From the NCBI GenBank assembly GCA_946807835.1, contig OX327705.1:14786501-14850500 (forward strand): DNA of 64,000 bases, written 5' to 3'. A program made the translations under genes and the position numbers. The DNA comes from Ailanthus altissimus. Lineage: Eukaryota > Streptophyta > Magnoliopsida > Sapindales > Simaroubaceae. Positions 24,591 to 35,388 of the stretch are shown here, one piece after another. The notes beneath the pieces were generated by a model. The model ran no database searches. It saw only the letters and a program-made list of their open reading frames with translations, and was not told where the DNA came from. Each line of letters begins with the position of its first letter. Positions within the stretch are counted from its first letter, which is position 1.

Positions 24591-26796
24591 GACCCGCCTC
24601 GAGACCCTCTATTATAGATCCCAGTGGCCCTACCAGGCACCTCAACGAAAGTTCCTCAGAATCTAACTGTTTAAGTTAAGAAATTTCGCAAGGTGAACCC
24701 CTTTTTAACTTTTGCTATTATTGAGAAAATCCAAGAATATATGTGAAAATAACTTATTAAATTTTAAAATAAAACAAACAGAGTTTCCACTATTTTTTTG
24801 AAAATTCCATACAAAACCTACAAACAAAATTTCACTTCTATTTTAAACAGCTTCTTAATACTTCCAAATAGGACATCTGGTCCTTTTCAAAACCAAATTC
24901 AAACTCAACTCAACAATTTCATTTTGATCACAAAGTGGCATACTAATAAAAAGTGAAAAGATTATCATAATATCGAAACTTCTTCTTGTTTGTCAAAAAC
25001 ATATTTACAAAATACACAAGTCTATAACTACTATGTAGAAAGCAAAATGGTGTTACTTAACATATTTACATTTACAAAATGATCATCAGACTGGGCCATT
25101 AATCAATTGTAGGAGAATCAGCAACTTGCGCACTGAGACCTGTACCTGAAGGGGGTTAGAAAATATAAAACACAAAACGAGTGAGTTAAAGGAGCTTAGT
25201 GAATACATTTAAGATTTACAATAAAAATAAAATTCTGTATAGATATTAAATTCTAAAATACATGTATAAAAGATGATTCTACAATTTTTATAAAATTGTA
25301 AAATAGTTTCTAACATTATATGCTGATGAAATCTTCTAAGCGGGTTTTATTTACATCTCCAAAAAATAATATCCAAAATCTGTAAGACATAATAACTAGT
25401 ATGTACATATATAAATGCATAATGTGCGTTCGGTAGCTCGAAAATTATTAAAACCCTCACTTGGCCATTTTCTTTCTAAACTGTACTAATGGTAACCCTA
25501 AAGCTTTATACTCATACAGCAACTCAAGTAGCACCGCACAACGTAAGTAGGTCATAGGGTGACTCAACTAGCAATACCCATTGTGACATCTCAAGGCATC
25601 TCTTGGCTATTCAACAGAATCCTACATCGCCTACATATAGTGAGACAATACCCCGTACACATAAAGCGACTCATATGACTCATAACCCAACTTTTTAGAG
25701 TTAGTGACACGCCCCCTAATACTTGCCTATACATACAGGATATACCGGCTGGGTCTTAAACCATCACCACAACTATAAATCTGAGGGTACCAATGGCCTT
25801 TGAAACTAATTTGGTAGTTTTAAAACTGTTTCTTAAACTGAACATGTAAATTCATAACTATGGATATATATTAAAATCGTAAATCATGTTTATGCATTAA
25901 AAGCACATAAAATATACAATTTCAATATACGAAAACATATTAAACGAAAGATAAACCATAACGTATTTTCACTCACCAATTGCTCTGAGCTCAAATCTTC
26001 TCTGAACTTCTATTTCCTGTACCGGTCTCGATTTTCTTCACCAGCATGCCATAAATGACATTTAGAACCTTTACCATCGCTAAAATTTCACTTATCTAAT
26101 AAGCGCCTTAATCGGCTTACAAAGCCCAAATTGATACCAATTTCTGATTTTCATTTACGAAGCCATCCGATCTTATTTAATTCATCACCTGACACCTTAA
26201 AAATTGCTTAACACCCTATAAATGAGGTTGGATATAATTATCCTTCACCTTACCAAAATGGACAATTATGTCCCATTTTCTTTATTTTTGATTTTCTATC
26301 AACCATATACATCCAATTAACATAAGGAACCATTTATATACAACAATTTAACCAAAAACAAACTCAAGCTCTAAAATTCTCCAAGTGACCGAATTCACAT
26401 TCTCCACCCAACACATTTTTTTCTCAATTTCTTATTCTAATAGCATCCAAATCAAGCCAATTTAATTCTAATACCCTAATAACACTCAATTGAAATTTCT
26501 ACATTGAAATCCCACCAAACCCTAATTCTTACCTTACTAATTCCTTTACTTTGATGAGTCTTTTAACTCCACACTTGAATTCAACTTAACCTACATCAAT
26601 AATTCTCACAAAAACATCAATTAACCAATCTTGAAAATCCACACATCATCATTACAAAATAATACTTTTCTTACCTCTTTTCCTTGGATTTTCACTAATG
26701 CAAGCTTCAATTTATCTTAGACACTTGTATTTGGATTTATTTTAGCTTGATCAAGCAAGAAAGATTATGAAAAAAGCTTTGGGTTTTACTGTAGCT

Positions 26797-27594
26797 GTAA
26801 TATCCAATCCCTATTAGTAGTATTAGCACCTAGATTTTGATATAAAGCAAATAAGACACCATAGGGTTACTCAATTTTAACCCTATTAGAAATATTTCCT
26901 TTATAGTGCACGTGAGAGATATTAGACCTAATTTGGTAATTTCACACTCGATCGGTGCTTCGGACGATCCTAGAATATTTTTAGAATTTTTCTCTATTGG
27001 CTTAGTAAAGAAAATCCTAATTTACTACATCAATTTCCATTTAAGGGTGATGTATGGAAAAAGCATTTATTGAGAAACATAATCTATATATTAGAGAATG
27101 AACCAATTAGAAGAAATCTCATGGATTGCCAAAAACTAGATGTGATATTTCTATATCATAAATTAAGTGCAAGTATACACTATCGTATGCAAGTAATAAA
27201 GAGACTAAATAAGTCGGATGTCGAACCCACAGGGATAATTCTTTCTTTTTAACCAACTTGGCAATCCATGAGATTTCTTCTAATTGGTCCATTCTCTAAT
27301 ATATGGATTATGTTTCTCAACAAAGGCTTGTTCCATTCATAACCCTTAAATGGAAATTCATGTAGTAAATTAGAATTTTCTTTTCCAAGCCAATAGAGAA
27401 AAATTCTAAAAATATTCTAGGGTCGTCCGGCGCACTGATCGAGTGTGAAATTACCAAATTAGGTCTAATATCTCTCACGTGCACTATAAAGAAAATATTT
27501 CTAATAGGGTTAAAATCGAGTAACCCTACGGTGTCTTATTTGTTCTATACCGAAATCTAGGCGCCAATACTACTAATAGGGATTGGATATTACA
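26797..27594. repeat. Large inverted repeat with ~335-bp arms
   Basis: The left arm 26,797-27,132 starts TGTAATATCCAATCCC and ends GGATTGCCAA. The right arm 27,258-27,594 is its reverse complement, with only scattered mismatches by eye (well over 90% identity) across the full length. The 125-bp spacer contains an Athila-like LTR end. Both arms are the first ~335 bp of the Tekay-like LTR in opposite directions. A transcript across it would fold into a long hairpin. Confidence 0.9.
27141..27251 (-). mobile_element. Athila-like LTR fragment in the hairpin loop
   Basis: The segment matches the plus-strand start of the solo LTR at 9,725-9,845 almost base for base (GTGCAAGTATACACTAT, then AAGTCGGATGTCGAACC and CACAGGGATAATT). 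It begins at or near that LTR's terminus and is cut off after about 110 bases at the right arm. Confidence 0.8.
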
Positions 27595-27607
27595 ACCCGA
27601 GTCAATA

Positions 27608-29434
27608 GAAGTTGAAGTAGCGCCTGAAAATGGATCTGATATGCCCCCAGATCAACACTTCAACAAGGAAATCCTTGAAGATAAACCAAGAACACTGGTG
27701 TGTTCCTCCAAGTCCACCCAAAAGAAGACTAGAACTCCTGAGTTGGAACTTGAAGAGTACCAGCTTGCTAGAGACAGGCTAAGGAGAACAATTAACCCAC
27801 CAGTCAGGTATGCACAAGCAGACTTAGTTGCTCATGCTTTTAATTCTACTTACACTCTTGAGTATGATGAGCCTAGGATATATGGTGAGGCTATGAAGAG
27901 TGAAACCAAGAAAGAATGGCAGCAGGCCATGGAAGAAGAGATTAGTTCTCTTAGGAAGAATAATACCTGGAAGCTGGTAAATAGACCTTAAAAGAAGCTA
28001 GTCGGGTACAAGTGGGTGTATAAGGTGAAGGAGGGGATACCGGGGATTGAGCCTATGAGATTTAAGGCTAGGTTAGTAGCATAAGGTTTTACTCAGAGAG
28101 CGGGAGTCGATTTTCATGAGATATTCTCTCCAGTTGTCAAGCACACATCTATTAGGATTTTGTTAGCTATGTGTGCAAACTTTGATTTACATCTAGAGCA
28201 AATGGATGTAAAGACAGCTTTTTTACATGGAGAGCTTGAAGAAACAATATACATGGCACAGCCGCAAGGGTTCAAGGAGCCCGGTAAAGAAGATCATGCT
28301 TGTTTGCTAAAGAAGTCATTATACGGGTTAAAGCAATCACCTAGACAGTGGTATAGGAGATTCGATGAGTTTATGATGGTTTGTGGCTTTAGTAGGAGCA
28401 AGTATGATGGATGCGTGTACTTCAAAAACATGAGTTGTGGGATGATGTATTTGCTTCTATATGTCGATGATATGTTGATCGCATGCAAAAATATGGAAGA
28501 AATACAGAAGCTCAAGAAGCAGTTAAGTGGCGAGTTTGAAATGAAGGATTTAGGAGCAGCGAAGAGAATTTTGGGTATGGACATTATGAGGGAAAGAAGA
28601 GATGTTATCTTCTTGTCCCAACAGCGATATATAGGCAAAATTCTGGAGAAATTCGGTATGTCAAACGCGAAGGCTGTCTCTACTCCTTTGGCCATGCATT
28701 TCAGACTGTCAGCAGCACAGTCGCCGACATCCGAAGATGAGAAACTGCAGATGAGCAAAGTACCGTATGCAAGCGCTGTGGGGAGCATCATGTATGCAAT
28801 GGTTTGCACAAGACCAGACATAGCACAGGCTGTGAGTGTGGTGAGTAGATACATGGCGAATCCAGGTAAAGATCACTAGCTTGCAGTAAAGTGGATTCTG
28901 AGATATCTCAAGGGAACGTCGAATCACTGGTTGGTGTATAAGAGGGACGAGGACAGCAATGAAATGGTAAGAGGGTACGTAGACTCAGATTATGCAGGTG
29001 ATCTTGACAAGAGAAGATCGTTGACAGGCTACGTATTCACAGTGTTTGGGTGTAGTGTGTGTTGGAGATCAGTTCTACAACATGTGGTTGCACTTTCTAC
29101 CACAGAGGCAGAGTACATAGCTGTTGGTGAAGCTATAAAGGAGGCCGTGTGGTTAAAAGGCATATGCGCAGAGATATTGGCTCATAAAGATGAAAACACC
29201 GGTGTATACTGTGACAGCCAGAGTGCCATACACCTAAGCAAGCATCAAGTGTTCTATGAGAGGTCGAAACACATTGATGTGAGGCTCTATTACATTCGTG
29301 AGATTGTCCAAAGTGGTAAAGTTAGTCTGACAAAGATAGTGTCATCTAAAAACCCTGCTGATATGTTGACTAAGCCACTGCCCTCGGTTAAGTTCATCCT
29401 ATGCAAGGACTTAACCGGAGTCACTACTTTGTAA
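27608..29434 (+). pseudogene. Copia pol: RT and RNase H, one frame with three stops
   Basis: A single frame runs the full length with only three nonsense codons (27,989 TAA, 28,082 TAA, 28,877 TAG). It starts after the integrase core. The RT begins near NNTWKLV (27,960), has FDLHLEQMDVKTAFLHGEL and SLYGLKQSPRQWYRRFD, and the catalytic box YVDD at 28,460-28,471. The RNase H part has the acidic residues in DSDYAGDLDKRRSLTGY, STTEAEY and DSQSAIHL and ends near ADMLTKPLP. This is the copia RT (RVT_2) and RNase H arrangement of Tork/Tnt1-type elements. All three stops can be explained by C-to-T or G-to-A changes (Q or W codons), so it is a recent relic. Confidence 0.9.
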
Positions 29435-29503
29435 GGGTGACCGAAGATGCGGAAATAAGAGATTGAGTTACTTTGTGGATGATTTTGAATCAAGGAGGGG
29501 ATT

Positions 29504-30266
29504 TGTAAGAATATTGATTAAAAATCATTGGAATATGGTTTGGGGATCAAGCCAAGTGCGTAGGGTGCGCACGGATCGAAGACAGACGCGAAAGGGGGCA
29601 AAAACTGAAGAATGGCGCGCATCAGGCGCCAGCGCCGCGGCAACCAGGATGAGCGCCGCGGCGCCACTTCCAATACCTGAGCGCCACGGCGCTGGGATCT
29701 AGCACCGCAACGCTCAGCAAATATCGGGCCAGCGCCACGGCGCTGAACGCGGGAACAGTATCCCGAAATTAGGAAACTTCCTAATTTCATCTCCCACTTG
29801 CTCTAGGACTCCCTAATACGACTCCCACACGTATAGGGAATACCTAGGACGTCCCAAGGCCTATATAAAGGCTATCAATTGGCTTGTAAACATAACTTAG
29901 TGAACTTGACAACCTTTGTGATCAAGTTAGTGAGATCTTTGTGATCTTAGAGAGATCTTGGTGATCAACAATAATCTTAGTGATTATTCTTAGTGGTTCT
30001 TTGTGAGAGAAAATCCCTAGAGAGCAAGAGAGAGTATTCTTTGTGATCTTTCTTGTAATAGGCATATTTTGTGGTTGCCTTATGATTCAGAATAAGAGAA
30101 GAGTGTGATCTTGATCCGCCGTGGACGTAGGCAAGTTGCCGAACCACGTAATTCTTTGTGTATTCTTCTTCTACCCTTTCTCTCTTTTATTTCTTAATAA
30201 CTTTTTCTGTATTATTATATTACTTGGGTGAATTGTTTAGCTCGTTTGTGTGCTTCCGCTTCAACA
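29504..30266 (+). repeat. Copia 3' LTR
   Basis: The LTR starts TGTAAGAATATTG right after the polypurine tract and ends GCTTCAACA. It is 763 bp. U3 contains a GC-rich block at 29,611-29,760 with several near-palindromes of the type GCGCCGCGGCGC. A TATA box follows, then a leader with repeated GTGATCTTAG-like words (29,900-30,060) and a GTTGCCGAACCACG block near the end. The final bases supply a stop codon to GLP-A. Confidence 0.85.
29862..29869 (+). promoter_or_regulatory. Copia LTR TATA box
   Basis: TATATAAA sits 358 bases into the LTR, after the GC-rich block and before the repeat-rich leader, the usual place for a copia LTR promoter. Confidence 0.6.
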
Positions 30267-30979
30267 GTTAATGAGCGGGTTGGATCCAAAAACGGACTTT
30301 GCTATTGTAATGGTTCCAAGGTTCTGGCTGCCCAAACCGGCAAAGGCAACAGCATTTGTTTTGCCTACATTGAATTGGAAGTGAATGAGACTAACTGGAA
30401 ACACAAAAACATCTCCCTTGTTTAGAACTTTGGATATAAGTGTATTATTTAGCTGGTTTGATGTGACAAAACCAACATATAATGTTCCCTCTACAACGGC
30501 CAAGATTTCAGTGGCACGGGGGTGAGTGTGAGGTGGGTTTTGGCCATACGGTGCAAAGTCAATACGAGCTAATGATATGCCAAGAGTGTTAAGTCCTGGA
30601 ATTTTATCAACATTTAGGAGAGTAACATTTGAACCAATTGGATTTGCTGTGCTTCTTGGAACGTCGAGACCTTCAAAGGAGAAGTCATTTGCGTTTGCTA
30701 GCTTTGGGTCCCTGCAGAATTTCCCATTCACAAACACTGCACGATTTGTTTTTAAAAAAAATATTAGTAACACATTATACACCGGCAGGAAATAATTATG
30801 TTAGACAGCTGGTAAGCGACTTATCATAGTAGAGAGAAAAAGAATGAGAATATACCTCCATTCTTAAGGTCGTCGATGGCAACACAAATATCCTGAAGAG
30901 GGCTAGGGTCATAGGCTGAGGCCAATGAAGAAGCCAAAGCCAAGAGGGCAAAAGCAATAAGAAATTGAACACTTTTCAT
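30261..30979 (-). pseudogene. Germin-like protein A, 3' end cut off by a copia LTR
   Basis: Exon 1 is 30,979-30,856, the intron 30,855-30,737 (GT..AG, 119 bp), and exon 2 runs to 30,261. The frame is open for 199 residues: signal peptide (about residues 1-22, ending ASA), the conserved Cys pair (C32, C49), germin box 1 with H111, H113 and E118, the KGD tripeptide (148-150), and box 2 with H160. Codon 198 is the last gene codon; the LTR end adds Cys then TGA. About 22 C-terminal residues present in GLP-B and GLP-C are missing. Box 2 has Ser at position 157 where the family has Gly. A secreted, truncated, misfolded product or no product is likely. The missing C-terminus contributes helices used in germin oligomers. 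Confidence 0.9.
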
Positions 30980-31048
30980 GGTGATAATTAGGCTTTGTCT
31001 ATCTCAGATAATTTGAAGTAATGAGATATCTTGCATGGGAAACAAGCC

Positions 31049-31056
31049 TATTTATG
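31049..31056 (-). promoter_or_regulatory. GLP-A TATA-like box
   Basis: Minus-strand CATAAATA lies 70 bases before the GLP-A start, where GLP-B and GLP-C carry TATAAATA. The first base differs from the consensus. Confidence 0.55.
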
Positions 31057-31059
31057 GAT

Positions 31060-33157
31060 GGGAGTCCATGAACTCGTCTGGGAGGCTTTCAATTGGGTCT
31101 TTGTAGCAGATAAAGACTTGACAAATAAATCTTGATTAATTGGTGTTTGATTTCTATTTCAAAAACGATACGTTTAATCTGCGGTACATTTCATCGTTAA
31201 TCAGTAACTATCAATTAATATAATTAATTTTCCTTTGTGACAAGTGACATTCTTAACTTGGAATTGGTCATTTCTTTTCTTCCAATGAGCTGATAGCGAA
31301 GACCAATTTCTAGAACATACAGTATATTTGTGAAGTTAAGATTCTAATTATATTTGTTCTAAGATTAAGGGTGTTTTTGGAAAGGAGAATGTGATTTTGT
31401 TCAAAAGCGTTTTAGGCAGTAACAGTACGTGTTTTTGAAGTAATTCAAGTTAATAGTTTGTTTTGTATTTACCATCTTGCACCCATAAAGAATCTTGATT
31501 ACGAAAAAGATAAATTAAAGAATGCATTTCTAGTCATCTGACAACACCTGTAAAGTATCAAAATCCACTTCCCAACTTGCACCCACAAAGAATTTTTGAG
31601 GTCAATTCGATTTCATTGATTACTTTTTTGTATATATAAAGCGGCAACGTGTTCTATGGCATGACTCGCGATCTTGTTTGTAGAGGGAGAAAGGTTTGAA
31701 GGGATGTTTTTTGAAATTGACCCTTTTTAATGACTCAATACTTTACCCTTCTTAATGATTTAGTCTCAATTGACGGATTCCTTGTAGGTTAGTTGTGATA
31801 CCGACTTATCAAATGCAATTTTTATTGGGAAGTGGATGTTTACAATATTTGTTTAAAGCATGGGAGACGGCCCGGAAATGAATGCTTCTTTTTCTTTTCT
31901 CCTCGTTCCATATATTAAACTAAAGTAATACGCAGTTTTATCGACAAACAGTTTTATATAACACTAGATAGGACCTCTTGCCACGCTTATATTTCTACCG
32001 GTCAAATCAAGGCCCACCAGAATATCAACTTAAATATTGCGTGAAAATGTAAGCAAGCTTTCTGCGGCAAAAAAAACCCAATCCGATGCTTTGATTTCTT
32101 CAAATCCTGTGATCTGGCTCTAGTTAACGACATTCTAGAACACTTACTTGTGCTCAAGCATACTTGGTCAACAAATATTAGTGTACATAATCCAAATACT
32201 TTTATTATTAGTTTTTATGCAAAATAATTGTTTAAATTAATATTCAAAACTCCCCTAATACATGAATTACCTGAGGCAATCTCACTTGTGTCTGTAATGT
32301 TAAAGAAATAAGGTTAGACTATCTCTAAGACTCGGTCAAGAAACTAAGATAATAGGGAAAGTTGGTTTTTAATGCATGAGACAATTGGGAAAATCTTTAT
32401 CTGATGATCTGATGTACTTTTAGTTAGTAATCTATTACCCCTTTATAGACAAATTGATACTTTTTTGGTATTATTTTATCTCTAGAAACCTCTCCAAAAA
32501 ATCAGGTAACGGGTAATTTTACAGAAACTACATTATGTGTTACGTCGTCTTTTAGAAGCTAGTTGGGTTTTATCGATTTAATTATAGGCACCATTATTGA
32601 CCGTGTAATAAGAGGAGTAGGGATAAAAGAATCATTCTTTTCGAAGCTGTTATATGCTTCGTCGAACAAACATTAAAAACTTTGAAAGCATCAACTGCCT
32701 TCGATTAACAAGATTTGATGTACTTTTCATTCAGCAATCCTTAACAACTCTCTTTGCATAAGATTCCCGGGTACTTCACGCATAACAGAATTGTCCACTT
32801 TGATAATTTTGTTGACGTCAATTTGTGATATGTATCAAGTTTTGAAGTTAAAGGTTTAACTACTGAAAAAATTAATAATGTTGTTTCCGTTGATCCCTCT
32901 TTTTAAAACGTATTATTACTATTCTAATCAAATCATCAAGTACATATATGTTGCACTAAAAGTAAAATAAAATCAACGAGATTTTATTTACAGAAATTTC
33001 CCTTAGCTTTCAGAAATTTCCTTTCTGCATGCACTTATATTTACAGAAATTTTCTGAAAGTAAACAAATTAGCGTTGAAAAGCATGCCAAAAATAATATA
33101 ATAAAGGATAAACGTCCAAGCTCTTGTTTAATTGAAAAATAAAAATTAAATAAATAT
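31060..33157. other. Upstream region of GLP-A, no gene seen
   Basis: This AT-rich spacer lies upstream of GLP-A and holds no plausible reading frame. No repeat boundary could be fixed. Confidence 0.4.
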
Positions 33158-34076
33158 TATGGGTGGCAAAAATCCCCACAGGGTTGAGACTCGTGGAGAT
33201 CCACTCTAAATGAAGAGTAATTTAAGTTGTATTTTATGCATTTAGGGATGAGGCGGGTTTGAATATAATAATTTAAAATCAAATTAAATTCAGATTGGGT
33301 TTGAAAATAAGTTAATTTTTTCATACCTGCCCCAATACAGATTTAAAAACAAAATAAAAAACTCTAATATAAAAAAAAATTACTTATTTATACAAATCAA
33401 AATTTGCTATGTACTAAATTTGGGGATATAAAATTTACTTACATTATATTTTTTAAAATTATTTTTCCTATTCATATATATATTTTAATTCATTTCTGAA
33501 TTTTTTTTAATTATATTTAATATTAGACATTTATTTTTAAATTAGAGTAAACTCATTTGTTGAGAAAGAAAAAGAAGATAAAGAGGAACAAACAAAATTT
33601 TTATTTTTTTTTTGTATTATAGGCTTGCGAGGAATCTTTATAGAGACTTGATGTTTATATTACAAATAAAGCATGATGATTTAAATGCAAGAGTTCAAAG
33701 AAACAATTAATTTTTATGAATTTTATATTTCAATTCAAGTTATTTATTTTATAAATTAGTAGTTGAGGAATTGAAAACTCGATATAGTTTATATTTTTAT
33801 GTAAGGTTGACAATTATTTTTTATATATAATAATTGTATATGGTAAAAGACTATTTCACAAAATTAAATCGATACAAAAGAGTATTTAATAATTTTTTAA
33901 AATAAAATCAGATATGAGATATCCATGGAAATCTCATCCCCATTTGAGAATCCCCTACCTCGAACCCAATATATATATATATATATATATATATTGGGTA
34001 TGGGGCAAATATAGAGATTCTCATATCATTTGAAAATAAAGGTGGGGATTGTGATCGCTGCCCCGTTGCAATGCTA
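33158..34076. mobile_element. Non-autonomous hAT-like DNA transposon
   Basis: The left end reads TATGGGTGGCAA and the right end, on the minus strand, TAGCATTGCAA, both degenerate forms of the TAGGGGTGGCAA-type ends found in plant hAT elements. The flanks are ATAAATAT (33,150-33,157) and ATAAATAA (34,077-34,084), an 8-bp duplication with one mismatch, the hAT length. Inside, inner words ATCCCCAC and GTGGGGATT are also in opposite orientation. At 919 bp it has no transposase frame. Confidence 0.6.
33964..33999. repeat. Palindromic AT microsatellite
   Basis: An uninterrupted AT run is bounded by ACCCAAT and ATTGGGT, making a perfect 36-bp palindrome inside the hAT-like element. It could form a cruciform and is prone to length change. 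Confidence 0.85.
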
Positions 34077-34381
34077 ATAAATAAAGACTGAATACTTAGT
34101 TGCTAACTTGATTTTTTTTGTACAAGCATTTTTTTTAAGGTTTTAAATAATTTTAAAAGAAAAACAATCATTTTTTATAAAATAATTTTAAGTAAAAAAC
34201 ATAGTTATCTTCCTAATTTTATATATATATTCTAATTTTCTCTTTAGTTTTCTAAAATTCTCCATTATTTTCTTTTAGCATATTTTTTAAAGAGAAAAAT
34301 GGTATTAAAAAATAACAAAATTATCTGTAAAATATAAAACAATAATGGGTATTTTTAGATCTTAGGAGACAAATTGATACG

Positions 34382-35388
34382 TGTTGAAATTTGGTAATTC
34401 AAAATTAATGATGAGTTTGATTTTGAGTTAAAAATTAAAGAGGAGTTGAGATGATATTAAGAACACATTGAATGGATGAGCAAGGGTTGAAAATGGATAT
34501 CAGATACAAGAAAGAACGCAAAAGCATAAGAGGAGACCTAACATGTATGAACATCACGACAATAGGATCTCAAAGCCGTGGTGCTAATTCTAGTATGCTC
34601 AACACTGTAGCGTTAGCCTTCAAATATCGCGGCATTAGCCCGAAGTCGTGTTACCGCCTCAGCAATAGACCTTGAATGCCACAGCATTGCCTATTCAAAA
34701 AACAATTCTATTTTTGGATATAATTGCGTCCTAAAGTTAGTTTTGGACTTTTACAACATGTATCTTGCCCTAATTAGAAATTAAATTTTTAAAGACCTTA
34801 TAAACACTGTATAAACTCTTGTAACCACTTAAAATTAATCAAACATCAAAAGATGTAAACATAAAAGAGAATAGAGAGCTCAGGCAGCCCTAGGGAGCTG
34901 AGTGTGCTAGAAAGTGTACCATAAGATTATTTGAGTTTTGAGTGTGTAAAAGAGTGATGATAGATCATTTGAGTGAGAGAGCCTTGGCTATTTATTGTAT
35001 TCCTTAATTAATCTTTTATTATAAATATCTAAACGATCTGAGAGATACTAGTGATCTTGGAGATCTAAGTAATCTAGGGGGGTCTTGGGGATTTGGGAAA
35101 TTTAGAAGATTTAAGAGTCCTTTGTGAACGGTTAATAAAAAAGTTAGATCATTGATATGCTGTGTATATAGGCATTTGTTGCCGAACTAGTATACCTTCT
35201 GTCTTGTGGTGTTTCTTTTTTTATTTTTATTATTGTGTATGATCTTTTTTATTTTTAATTATTTGTGAGAAAAGTCTTTAATAAAATACATAGAATTTTT
35301 AAAGTGCACCCTAGGAACTCTAACAATAGAATCAATACAAAAACTAATTTTTAAATAGAATTAGTGCTAACACTTATTTCCTGCAACA
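34382..35388 (+). mobile_element. Solo LTR, copia-type
   Basis: The 1,007-bp segment starts TGTTGAAAT and ends CCTGCAACA, with inverted TGTTG/CAACA termini. Its layout parallels the copia LTR at 29,504-30,266: a locally GC-richer upstream block (34,560-34,690), a leader with GAGATCTAAG-like repeated words, and a GTTGCCGAACTAG block before the end (compare GTTGCCGAACCACG). No matching 5-bp duplication is seen (ATACG left, GTATA right), so one flank may have changed. Confidence 0.6.

Larger units (their letters stand above)
13915..27594 (-). mobile_element. Chromodomain-type Ty3/gypsy element (Tekay/Del-like), degenerate
   Basis: Two long similar LTRs (13,915-16,586 and 24,591-27,594) enclose minus-strand gag, zinc knuckle, protease, RT, RNase H and integrase, and a C-terminal chromodomain remnant. 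A primer site (CTATCAGAGCCC) follows the 5' LTR and a polypurine tract precedes the 3' LTR. This order and the chromodomain define a chromovirus. No target-site duplication could be matched: the left flank is Athila-like and the right flank is truncated copia sequence, so at least one boundary is rearranged. Integrase is split by an insertion at about 17,665-20,880. Confidence 0.8.
24591..27594 (-). repeat. 5' LTR of the Tekay-like element, rearranged
   Basis: 24,591-26,796 matches the 3' LTR up to the point TTTTACTGTAGC. The partner LTR then continues for another ~230 bases with a TATA box, but here they are absent. In their place is an inverted copy of the LTR's own start (26,797-27,132) followed by a 111-bp Athila-like fragment. 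Normal LTR sequence resumes at 27,258 and runs to the true LTR start at 27,594. This LTR has therefore lost its apparent core promoter. Confidence 0.75.
27595..30266 (+). mobile_element. Ty1/copia element (Tork/Tnt1-like), 5'-truncated
   Basis: RT-RNase H coding sequence, a polypurine tract (CAAGGAGGGG, 29,491-29,500) and one LTR (29,504-30,266) are present in this order. Gag, protease, most of integrase and the 5' LTR are missing: the element starts abruptly at the edge of the Tekay-like LTR. Its right end lies inside exon 2 of GLP-A. The first five bases of GLP-A after the LTR are GTTAA, but the partner duplication cannot be checked because the left end is gone. Confidence 0.85.

Noticed and set aside
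28294..28854. A 186-residue minus-strand frame opposite the copia RT
   Set aside because: It lies entirely on the antisense of a clear RT frame with YVDD; it resembles no known protein and is a shadow.
29518..29790. Overlapping frames in the copia LTR with Ala/Arg-rich peptides
   Set aside because: They come from the GC-rich repeated words of the LTR U3, which lack stop codons by composition.
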